In this document: positions 33,387 through 40,972 of the stretch, piece by piece
Position numbering within the stretch: the stretch's first letter is position 1
How the letters are laid out: each line of letters starts with the position of its first letter
Origin: Streptomyces sp. NA04227
GTDB taxonomy: Bacteria; Actinomycetota; Actinomycetes; Streptomycetales; Streptomycetaceae
DNA length: 64,000 bases
Assembly (NCBI RefSeq): GCF_013364195.1
Contig: NZ_CP054918.1
Span: 3,089,001-3,153,000 of the forward strand
Direction: 5' to 3'
Notes under the pieces: generated by a model
Database searches by the model: none
What the model saw: the letters and a program-made list of their open reading frames with translations, nothing else
Told to the model about the DNA's origin: nothing
Position numbers and translations under genes: made by a program

Positions 33387-34835
33387 TCAGGTCAGATCCA
33401 GCGCGGGCATCAGGTAGTAGAAGGCGAACACCGCCGAGACGACGTACATGGCAATCGGCACCTCCCGGCCGCGACCGGCGACCAGCCGCAGCACCGTGAA
33501 GCTGATGAAGCCCATGCCGATGCCGTTCGTGATCGAGTACGTGAACGGCATCATCACCATCGTCAGGAACGCCGGGATCGCGATCGTCGCGTCGCTCCAG
33601 TCGATGTCGCCGATGGAGCCCGCCAGGATCAGGAAGCCCACCGCGACCAGTGCGGGGGTCGCCGCCTGGGACGGCACCATCGTCGCCAGCGGCGTGAGGA
33701 ACAGTGCCACGGCGAACAGGCCGCCGGTGACGATGTTCGCGAAGCCCGTGCGCGCACCCTCCCCCACGCCTGCCGTCGACTCCACGAAGCAGGTGGTGGC
33801 CGAGGAGGAGGACGCGCCGCCCGCGGCGACCGCGATGCCGTCCACGAACAGCACCCGGTTCATGCCGGGCATGCCGCCGGTCTCGTCGGTCAGGCCCGCC
33901 TCGTCACCGACGCCCATGATCGTGCCCATGGCGTCGAAGAAGCAGGACAGCAGCACCGTGAACACGAACAGCAGGCCGGTGAGCAGTCCCACCTTGTCGA
34001 AGCCGCCGAACAGACTGACCTCGCCGACCAGACCGAAGTCCGGGGAGGAGACCGGGTTTCCGGGCCACTTCGGGGTGGTGAGCCCCCAGGAGGGCACGTC
34101 GGCGACGGCCTCGATGACGATCGCGAGCAGCGTCATCGCGACGATGCCGATCAGGATCGCGCCCGGCACCCGCCGCACGATGAGACCGAGCGTCAGCAGC
34201 ACACCGAGCACGAAGACGAGCAGCGGCCAGCCGTTGAGGTGCCCGTCGCCGCCGAGCTGGAGCGGCACGGTCGTCCCGGCCGCGTCCGGGATGCGGCTGA
34301 CGAACCCGGCGTCGACCAGGCCGATCAGCATGATGAACAGGCCGATGCCGATGGCGATGCCCTTGCGCAGCCCCACCGGGACGGCCGCCATCACCCGCTC
34401 CCGCAGCCCGGTGGCCACGAGCAGCATGACCACGAAGCCCGCAAGTACCACCATGCCCATCGCGTCCGGCCAGCTCATCCGCGGCGCGAGCTGGAGCGCG
34501 ACCACGGTGTTCACACCGAGCCCGGCCGCCAGCGCGATGGGCACATTGCCGATGACGCCCATCAGGAGTGTGGTGAAGGCGGCGGTCAGCGCGGTCGCGG
34601 TGACGAGCTGGCCGTTGTCGAGCTGATGCCCGTGCATGTCCTTGGCGCCGGACAGGATGATCGGGTTCAGGACCAGGATGTAGGCCATCGCGAAGAAGGT
34701 CGCGAAGCCGCCGCGGATCTCCCGCCCGAACGTCGACCCCCGCGCGGAGACCCTGAAGAAGCGGTCCAGCGGACCGTGCGTCACGACGGACGCCCCGTGC
34801 GGGGCGTCCGACTTGTTGGTGGCCTGGCCGGTCAT
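33387..34835 (-). CDS. NCS2-family nucleobase permease (AzgA-like)
   Basis: 482 residues from the ATG at 34835 (GAGG upstream); the longer open frame upstream is not supported. About 13 membrane segments. Family hallmarks: STFGREIRGGFATFFAMAYILVLNP at the N-terminus and SSSATTCFVESTAGVGEGARTGFANIVTGGLF in the middle, typical of hypoxanthine/guanine/adenine permeases. Proton-coupled purine uptake is the likely function. It is divergent from a DUF2530 gene, a neighbour I have often seen beside this permease in Streptomyces. Confidence 0.92.
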   Translation of the reverse strand: MTGQATNKSDAPHGASVVTHGPLDRFFRVSARGSTFGREIRGGFATFFAMAYILVLNPIILSGAKDMHGHQLDNGQLVTATALTAAFTTLLMGVIGNVPIALAAGLGVNTVVALQLAPRMSWPDAMGMVVLAGFVVMLLVATGLRERVMAAVPVGLRKGIAIGIGLFIMLIGLVDAGFVSRIPDAAGTTVPLQLGGDGHLNGWPLLVFVLGVLLTLGLIVRRVPGAILIGIVAMTLLAIVIEAVADVPSWGLTTPKWPGNPVSSPDFGLVGEVSLFGGFDKVGLLTGLLFVFTVLLSCFFDAMGTIMGVGDEAGLTDETGGMPGMNRVLFVDGIAVAAGGASSSSATTCFVESTAGVGEGARTGFANIVTGGLFAVALFLTPLATMVPSQAATPALVAVGFLILAGSIGDIDWSDATIAIPAFLTMVMMPFTYSITNGIGMGFISFTVLRLVAGRGREVPIAMYVVSAVFAFYYLMPALDLT

Positions 34836-35254
34836 ACGGGCAACCTCGGGCGGTGCGGCGGTCGTACGGGGGCGTACGCGCGGGCGGTCGTACAAGGGGA
34901 CTCGACCGGGCCGCCCGGGCAAGCGGCGGATGACACGAGCCACTTCGCCCGAGTCACTTCGTCCGGTCCGCTTCGTGCACTCCAGCGTTCACACGCTTTC
35001 GTACGCTCCAGCGTTCACACGCTCCACTGTTCGTACGATCCGCTGAAGGAAACCGGCCAGGTCGAGATGGTTTCAGTATGAATGAATAAGTCTGACGAAA
35101 TCCAATCCGCCCGGCAGTGGCGTTCCCGGCGGCGGGAAGGCGGGGGCAGGACCCCGCGCACGAGCCGGGAGATCGCCGGAGAGCGAGCCAGGAGAACGTC
35201 GGGAGAACGCCGGGAGGGAGGACCTCCCCGACCGCCCCCTCGTAAGCTGTGCGC
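34836..35254. promoter_or_regulatory. 419-bp divergent control region with duplicated palindrome
   Basis: No gene. AGCGTTCACACGCT, itself an AGCGT/ACGCT palindrome, occurs at 34984-34997 and 35010-35023, within a longer direct repeat TCCAGCGTTCACACGCT. Nearby TCGTACG boxes and an AT-richer patch at about 35065-35100 suggest the promoter region of the permease. TAAGCT (35243-35248) is the -10 of the DUF2530 gene. Confidence 0.55.
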
Positions 35255-35566
35255 ATGACCCGTGAGACCGCTCGCCGCCCGCTGCGCGAGGCACCCGCAC
35301 CGCTCGAGGGCCCGGTCGTCGGGACCGTCACGGGCGGCACGATCCTCTGGTTCCTGCTCTTCCTGGCGCAGTTGCCGTTCTACGGCTGGTTCGACGACCA
35401 CGGGCACCTGTGGTGGGTGTGGACCCCGCTGGCCGGGGCCGGGCTCGGGCTGATCGGCATCTGGTACGTGCGGGGGCGCGAGGCGGCGCTCAAGCGCGCG
35501 GAGTCCGCCGCGGAGACGCCCGACGGAGAGACACCCACTGGAGAGACACCCGCCGACGAGGCCTGA
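35255..35566 (+). CDS. DUF2530 small membrane protein
   Basis: 103 residues. ATG at 35255 with TAAGCT ending 6 nt upstream and no Shine-Dalgarno, so probably leaderless. Two membrane helices (TGGTILWFLLFLAQLPFYGW and WVWTPLAGAGLGLIGIWYV) joined by a short DDHGH loop, then a charged tail with a TGETPADE-type repeat. The sequence matches DUF2530, whose role is unknown; its constant position beside the purine permease suggests a link. Confidence 0.85.
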   Translation: MTRETARRPLREAPAPLEGPVVGTVTGGTILWFLLFLAQLPFYGWFDDHGHLWWVWTPLAGAGLGLIGIWYVRGREAALKRAESAAETPDGETPTGETPADEA

Positions 35567-35718
35567 AGCGCCCCGGGCCACCAGTGGCTGAATTCGCGTG
35601 TACCGGCGGCTGAACCCCTTTCTCGCCGCCTACACCCTGAGGATGTGACGCCCGGCGAGCCGGTCCTCCCCAGGTCGGAATTCGGCTCTCCCGAGCGGTG
35701 AAGCGGGCCCGGCGCCCG

Positions 35719-35724
35719 TACCGT
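35719..35724 (+). promoter_or_regulatory. -10 element (TACCGT) of the P-type ATPase gene
   Basis: Ends 7 nt before the ATG at 35732, with no Shine-Dalgarno between. Confidence 0.5.
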
Positions 35725-35731
35725 CGAACAC

Positions 35732-38365
35732 ATGACGCAGCGGGCACGGACCGGCGCGGACGACTGCGGAGCACAGCACGCCCCCGTCGGCGGTGCCACG
35801 GACGCGGACACCGAAGCCACCGGCACAGCGACCACTACCGGCACGACGCCGAGCACGACGACGACCGGCGCAACGACGACCACGACCTCGACCGGCGCTC
35901 CCGGTCCGACGTACAAAGCGGCGGGACTCACCACCGCCGAAGTCGCCGAGCGGGTGGCGCGCGGCGAGGTCAACGACATCCCGGTGCGCAGCAGCCGCTC
36001 CACCGCCGACATCGTGCGCGGCAACATCTTCACCCGCTTCAACGCGATCATCGGCGTGCTCTGGGTGATCACCCTCTTCGTCGCCCCGGTACAGGACGCC
36101 CTGTTCGGCTTCGTGATCCTCGCCAACACCGGTATCGGCATCGTGCAGGAGCTGCGCGCGAAGAAGACCCTCGACTCGCTCGCCGTGATCGGCGAGGCCC
36201 GCCCGGTCGTCCGCAGGGACGGCGTCGCCGCCGAGGTGGCGACCTCCGCGATCGTGCTCGACGACCTGGTGGAGACGGGCCCCGGCGACAAGATCGTGGT
36301 GGACGGCGTGGTCGCCGAGGCGGCGGGCCTGGAGGTGGACGAGTCGCTGCTCACCGGCGAGGCCGACTCCGTGGTCAAACGCCCCGGCGACCCGGTGCTC
36401 TCCGGCAGTTTCGTGGTGGCGGGCGCCGGTGCCTACACCGCGACCCGCGTCGGCCGGGAGGCGTACGCCGCCCAACTGGCAGAGGAGGCCGCCCGGTTCA
36501 CCCTCGTCCACTCCGAACTGCGCACCGGCATCTCCACGATCCTCAAGTACGTGACGTGGATGATGGTGCCGACCGCGCTCGGTCTGGTCGTCAGCCAGCT
36601 CTTCCTGGAACACGACAGCGTCAAGGACGCCACCGCGCGCACCATCGGCGGAATCGTGCCGATGATCCCCGAGGGCCTGGTGCTGCTCACCTCGGTGGCC
36701 TTCGCGATCGGCGTGATCCGCCTCGGCCGCCGCCAGTGCCTGGTACAGGAACTCCCCGCGATCGAGGGCCTGGCCCGGGTCGACGTGGTCTGCCTCGACA
36801 AGACGGGCACCCTCACCGAGGGGGGCATGGACCTCGCCGAGTTGCGGGTACTCGACGGCGCCGGGGGCACCGACGGCGGGGACGGTTCGGGGCGTACGGA
36901 GGGCACGGGACGTACGGAAGCGGCTGAAGGAACTGGAGGGGCTGAGGCGGCTGAAGGAGCTGTAGGGGCTGCACCGGCGGACCGCATCCGCGCCGTACTC
37001 GGCGCCCTCGCCGCCGCCGACCCCCGGCCCAACGCCAGTCTGCGGGCGGTGGCCGAGTCCTGTCCCCCGGTGGCCTCGGTGCGGTGTACGCGGGCGGTGC
37101 CGTTCTCCTCGGCGCGCAAATACAGCGGTGGCCGCATAGAGGAGGCGGGCGGGCGCTTCGGCGACTGGCTGCTCGGCGCGCCCGACGTCCTGCTCGCGCC
37201 CGGCGACCCGCTGCTCGACGAGATCGGCGGGCTCGACCGGCAGGGCCTGCGGGTGCTGCTGCTCGCCCGGGCCGGGCACGGACTCGACGGCCCCGACCCG
37301 ACCCGGGACACCGCCCCGGCCGCCCTGGTCGTCCTCGAACAGCGGCTGCGCCCCGACGCCGCCGACACCCTGCGCTACTTCGCCGAGCAGGGCGTCGCGG
37401 TGAAGGTGATCTCCGGCGACAACGCGGTCTCCGTCGGCGCGGTCGCGGCCAAGCTCTCGCTGCCCGGCGCCGAACACACCGTCGACGCGCGCACGCTGCC
37501 CGAGGACCGGGACGAGATGGCCGAAGTCCTGGAGAAGAACACGGTGTTCGGGCGGGTGAGCCCGCAGCAGAAACGCACCATGGTGGCGGCGCTGCGCTCG
37601 CGCGGGCACACGGTGGCGATGACCGGGGACGGCGTCAACGACGTGCTCGCCCTCAAGGACGCCGACATCGGGGTGGCCATGGGCGCGGGCTCCGAGGCGA
37701 CCCGGGCGGTGGCGCAGATCGTGCTGCTCAACAACAGCTTCGCCACCCTGCCCTCGGTGGTCGCCGAGGGCCGCCGGGTCATCGGCAACATCACCCGCGT
37801 CGCCACGCTCTTCCTGGTCAAGACGGTCTACTCGGTCCTGATGGCCCTGCTCGTGGTCTGCTCCCAGGTCGAATACCCGTTCCTGCCACGGCACTTGACC
37901 CTGCTCGCCACCCTCGTCATCGGCCTGCCCGCGTTCTTCCTGGCCCTCGCCCCCAACAAGGAACGCGCCCAGCCCGGCTTCGTACGCCGCGTCATGCGCT
38001 ACGCGCTGCCCGCCGGACTCATCGCGGGCATCGCCACCTTCACCACCTACCTCCTCGCCCGCGCCCACTATCACGGCCCCGGCGAACTGGACGCGGAGAC
38101 CAGCGCGGCGACGACCACCCTGTTCCTGATCTCGCTGTGGGTACTCGCCATCGTCGCCCGCCCCTACACCTGGTGGCGGATCCTGCTGGTGGCCACGATG
38201 GGCGCGGCCTTCGTGATCGTCCTCGTCGTGCCCTGGCTCCAGGACTTCTTCGCACTGCGCCTGGAAGGCACCGTCATGCCCTGGACAGCGGTGGGCATCG
38301 GCCTCGCGGCGGGCGCTCTGCTCGAACCGGTGTGGGTGTGGGCGGGGCGGCGCTTCCCGGCCTGA
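35732..38365 (+). CDS. P-type cation-transporting ATPase
   Basis: 877 residues. After a Thr-rich tail (residues 1-60) comes a typical pump: actuator loop with LTGEADSV, TM4 motif MIPEGLVLL, phosphorylation site DKTGTLT (Asp356), and hinge GDGVNDVLALKDADIGVAMG. About ten membrane segments. The N-domain holds an inserted repeat-like Gly/Glu/Ala/Thr stretch near residues 385-410. There is no heavy-metal CPC motif and no N-terminal metal-binding CxxC, so it is a P2/HAD-IC-type pump, perhaps for Ca, Mg or another light cation; the ion cannot be read. Probably leaderless. Confidence 0.9.
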   Translation: MTQRARTGADDCGAQHAPVGGATDADTEATGTATTTGTTPSTTTTGATTTTTSTGAPGPTYKAAGLTTAEVAERVARGEVNDIPVRSSRSTADIVRGNIFTRFNAIIGVLWVITLFVAPVQDALFGFVILANTGIGIVQELRAKKTLDSLAVIGEARPVVRRDGVAAEVATSAIVLDDLVETGPGDKIVVDGVVAEAAGLEVDESLLTGEADSVVKRPGDPVLSGSFVVAGAGAYTATRVGREAYAAQLAEEAARFTLVHSELRTGISTILKYVTWMMVPTALGLVVSQLFLEHDSVKDATARTIGGIVPMIPEGLVLLTSVAFAIGVIRLGRRQCLVQELPAIEGLARVDVVCLDKTGTLTEGGMDLAELRVLDGAGGTDGGDGSGRTEGTGRTEAAEGTGGAEAAEGAVGAAPADRIRAVLGALAAADPRPNASLRAVAESCPPVASVRCTRAVPFSSARKYSGGRIEEAGGRFGDWLLGAPDVLLAPGDPLLDEIGGLDRQGLRVLLLARAGHGLDGPDPTRDTAPAALVVLEQRLRPDAADTLRYFAEQGVAVKVISGDNAVSVGAVAAKLSLPGAEHTVDARTLPEDRDEMAEVLEKNTVFGRVSPQQKRTMVAALRSRGHTVAMTGDGVNDVLALKDADIGVAMGAGSEATRAVAQIVLLNNSFATLPSVVAEGRRVIGNITRVATLFLVKTVYSVLMALLVVCSQVEYPFLPRHLTLLATLVIGLPAFFLALAPNKERAQPGFVRRVMRYALPAGLIAGIATFTTYLLARAHYHGPGELDAETSAATTTLFLISLWVLAIVARPYTWWRILLVATMGAAFVIVLVVPWLQDFFALRLEGTVMPWTAVGIGLAAGALLEPVWVWAGRRFPA

Positions 38366-38424
38366 GCGGTGGCTCGCCGGCAAGAGGACCGGCGACAGGG
38401 ACCCATGAGGCGGCCGGGCTGGCA

Positions 38425-38444
38425 GGCTGGCTGGCTGGCTGGCT
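38425..38444 (+). repeat. (GGCT)5 tandem repeat
   Basis: Five GGCT units, flanked by degenerate GGCA/GGCT units from about 38416, in the 227-bp gap after the P-type ATPase. Confidence 0.9.
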
Positions 38445-38592
38445 GGCGGAACAATCCATCCCCCGGGGCGTGTTGAGCGGTCAGGCACCTGTTCTCGGGG
38501 ACGTGCGCGGATACGTACGTGCGCGGCCCCGACCGGTCGCACACGTCCGACCGGTGCGTACGTCCACGGCAACCCGAAGGGACCCGACCTCG

Positions 38593-39327
38593 ATGGCGGT
38601 CATCCACCACACCACCATGTCGCCCACCAAGCTGGAGCTGCTGACGTCCTGGCTGCCCACCCGGAGCTGGTACGCGGGCACCTCCCCCGAGCCGGTGAAG
38701 GCGGGCGGCTTCCGGCTGGACGACCCGACGGACGAGGTCGGCATCGAGTTCATGGTGGTCCGCGACGCCGCCGCCCCGGGCGCGCCCGCCCTCTTGGTCC
38801 CGTTCACCTACCGCAGCGCCCCACTGGAGGGCGCCGACACCGCGCTGATCGGCACCTCCGAGCACGGCGTCCTCGGCACCCGCTGGATCTACGACGGCGC
38901 CCACGACCCGGTCCTGCTCGGCCAGTTGCTGGCCTTCGCCCTCGGCCGCGTCCCCGCCCAGGCCCAGAGCGTGAGCGACACCCTCGACCCCACCGTCCAC
39001 GCCCACTGGATGGGCCCCACCCTCACCACCGGCACCGACGACAAGCCGCCGCTGCCCACGGTGCTCTCGGTCACGGACTCCACCGACGGCACGGACGCGG
39101 TGATCCGCACGGTCCCCGACCCTGCTGAACCGGGCGAACCGGACGCCGAAGCAAGTGAGTTGACGCTGCACTTCGCCCGCGTCCTGCACGCCGGTACGGA
39201 TGGGGCTCCGGCCACCGAGTCCGCGACTCCCGCGGCCGGTTCGGCACTGCTCGGAGTCGTCACCGCGGGCTGGGAGCTGGCGGACGGGGCGACGGTGCGG
39301 GGGCGGTACGCGGAGGTGCGGGGGTAG
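38593..39327 (+). CDS. maltokinase N-terminal cap-like protein
   Basis: 244 residues, ATG with GAAGGGA upstream. The sequence AVIHHTTMSPTKLELLTSWLPTRSWYAG and FTYRSAPLEGAD...GVLGTRWIYDGAHDPV match the cap domain found at the N-terminus of maltokinases, here as a free-standing protein. It is cytoplasmic and has no kinase domain. Possibly linked to glycogen/maltose metabolism or to phosphotransferase-type proteins, but no such gene is adjacent. Confidence 0.75.
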   Translation: MAVIHHTTMSPTKLELLTSWLPTRSWYAGTSPEPVKAGGFRLDDPTDEVGIEFMVVRDAAAPGAPALLVPFTYRSAPLEGADTALIGTSEHGVLGTRWIYDGAHDPVLLGQLLAFALGRVPAQAQSVSDTLDPTVHAHWMGPTLTTGTDDKPPLPTVLSVTDSTDGTDAVIRTVPDPAEPGEPDAEASELTLHFARVLHAGTDGAPATESATPAAGSALLGVVTAGWELADGATVRGRYAEVRG

Positions 39328-39356
39328 TCACTGACCGGTCGGCTGTACGGACAACA

Positions 39357-39398
39357 GTCGTACGGTCGTGGGGAGTTGATTCACCACGACCGTACGAC
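39357..39398. terminator. bidirectional terminator
   Basis: Perfect 15-bp stem (GTCGTACGGTCGTGG at 39357-39371, complement at 39384-39398) and a 12-nt loop between two convergent genes. Outer GGCTGT/ACAGCC can extend it. Confidence 0.8.
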
Positions 39399-39470
39399 CG
39401 CCACAGCCCTGAAGCCCAAGGCCTCAACCCGAAAGCCTCAAGGCCCTACAGCGCTACCGGTTCGCCCCGC

Positions 39471-39980
39471 TCAGACCCCGAACGGCGCCGCATACCGCAC
39501 CGTCCCGCCCGGCAGCGGATACCGCTTGTCCAGGGCGAGGGCCATCAGCGCCTCGTCGGGGACGTCGATGGTCAGGCCGATGCCGTACCGCGAGGCGCGG
39601 GTGAAGCCGAACCGGGGGTAGTACGGCGGGTGACCGAGGACGACGACGTATCGCTCGCCCTGCTCGGTGGCCGCGGCGAGGGCGGCGCGGACGGCGGCCG
39701 AACCGGCGCCCGTGCGCTGGTACTCGGGGAGTACCGCGCAGGGGCCCAGGCACAGTGCCGGGGTGCTGCCGATGTGGCAGCGGGTGAGCAGGGCGTAGCC
39801 GACGGGTCGGCCGTTCTCGTCGGTGCTGACGAGGGAGAGTCCGTCGATCCAGGCGGGGTCGGTCCGCAGGGTGTCGACGAGGTCCGCCTCCAGCGGGGTC
39901 TCGAAGGCCCCGAGGTTGATCTCACGGACGGCGGGGATGTCGGCGCCGGTCTCGGCGCGGGTGTGCCACGTGATGGTCAT
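39471..39980 (-). CDS. GNAT-family N-acetyltransferase
   Basis: 169 residues from the ATG at 39980; a GTG at 40025 would add 15 residues. The acetyl-CoA binding segment is LGPCAVLPEYQRTGAGSAAVRAAL (motif Q/RxxGxG/A), followed by VVVLGHPPYYPRFGF, typical of the YhbS-like group of GNATs. These acetylate small molecules or tRNA/protein amines; the substrate is unknown. Monocistronic. Confidence 0.88.
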   Translation of the reverse strand: MTITWHTRAETGADIPAVREINLGAFETPLEADLVDTLRTDPAWIDGLSLVSTDENGRPVGYALLTRCHIGSTPALCLGPCAVLPEYQRTGAGSAAVRAALAAATEQGERYVVVLGHPPYYPRFGFTRASRYGIGLTIDVPDEALMALALDKRYPLPGGTVRYAAPFGV

Positions 39981-40408
39981 CGCGACAGTGATCCGTTTCT
40001 GGTGTGCGTGATGGGTGCCGGACACCGCCGGCGAGCGGGCGCACGAGCGCGCCGCTCCAGCGGGCGGAATTCAGAACGGAGTCAGGCCACGGCCCGTTAC
40101 GGGCGAACGCCTCCGGAGCCGAGAGGGGTCCGGGCGTCGCCTGCGGCAGCGGCCCTGCGCGCGGTCATCAACCCCACCTCCTCCATGGCTTCCACTCGGG
40201 TGTCCTCGGCAGGACACGAACAGGGGTCACGGTAGCGCGGACAGTCCTCCGGTGTCGCGCGGGAATGGCTCGGCGGCTTCCGGAGCCGACGCCTCACCGG
40301 TCCGAAAGCCGCACGGCGGTCAACCCGGAACCCGCCGGGACACCCCTGTGGGTGACCGCTTCACCGCAGCAACGATCAGGCAAAAGGGGCGCTGAATACA
40401 CTTCTTTC
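39981..40408. other. 428-bp gap before the toxin-antitoxin pair
   Basis: No supported gene. G+C falls toward the right end. TACACT (40397-40402) ends 6 nt before the antitoxin ATG and is its likely -10 element, giving a leaderless mRNA. I see no -35 match and no other structure. Confidence 0.5.
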
Positions 40409-40687
40409 ATGACTGACATCTTGGGGATCGCCGAAGCCCGGGAAAGACTGGACAGCCTGTGCCGCAAAGCCGCTACCAGCCTGGAGCGCACGGCGATCAC
40501 CGATGAGGGCACGGTGGTGGCCATCCTGATCAGTCCGCAGGAGCTGGCCGATCTCGAGGACGACTTGGCCATTGCCCAAAATCGCCTCAACGAGGCACTG
40601 GGACAACCGGAACCGGTACTCACCCAGGAGGAGTTCCTGAACGAGCTCGCCGCCCAGGATGTCGACGGTCAGCAGGGAGCGGCGTGA
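40409..40687 (+). CDS. Phd/YefM-type antitoxin
   Basis: 92 residues. N-terminal DNA-binding half with the Phd/YefM pattern GIAEARERLDSLCRKAATSLERTAITDEGTVVAILISPQELADLEDDL, then an acidic C-terminal tail that would wrap the toxin. The stop overlaps the toxin's GTG by 4 nt. It should neutralise the RelE-type toxin and autorepress the operon. Codon use is less GC-biased than in neighbours. Confidence 0.85.
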   Translation: MTDILGIAEARERLDSLCRKAATSLERTAITDEGTVVAILISPQELADLEDDLAIAQNRLNEALGQPEPVLTQEEFLNELAAQDVDGQQGAA

Positions 40688-40935
40688 GCGCGGAGGTCGT
40701 ATTCCAAGCCCCTGCCCGGCAGAAGTTGAGGGAGTACCGGAAGAACGACCGCGCCGGAGTTGATCAAGTACTGGACTCGATCAACCTGCTGCGCGGTGAC
40801 CCCCGGCCTCCGGGGTCGGCCCCGTACGGAAGTGGGTACTTCCGCATCCACGTAGGCGTCTACCGCGTCCTCTACCAGGTCCGGAACGGCACGCCCGTGG
40901 TGATCTCGATCGAGCACGTGGGCAAGGTCCCCTGA
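40684..40935 (+). CDS. RelE/ParE-family toxin
   Basis: 83 residues, GTG in a GTGA overlap with the antitoxin. RelE fold pattern: VVFQAPARQKLREY, then SINLLRGDPRPPGSAPYGSGYFRIHVGVYRVLYQVRNGTPVVISIEHVGKV. The basic residues and the RIHVGVYRVLYQV strand pair are typical of ribosome-dependent mRNA endonucleases of the RelE group. The likely effect is translation arrest when the antitoxin is degraded. Confidence 0.85.
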   Translation: MSAEVVFQAPARQKLREYRKNDRAGVDQVLDSINLLRGDPRPPGSAPYGSGYFRIHVGVYRVLYQVRNGTPVVISIEHVGKVP

Positions 40936-40972
40936 GCGGCCACCCCGATTCGGCGCACGGCCCTCGCCTCTC

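Noticed and set aside
35630..38572. 980-codon open frame on the minus strand
   Set aside because: Lies entirely opposite the P-type ATPase gene, which has all catalytic motifs; the reverse frame is a composition shadow.
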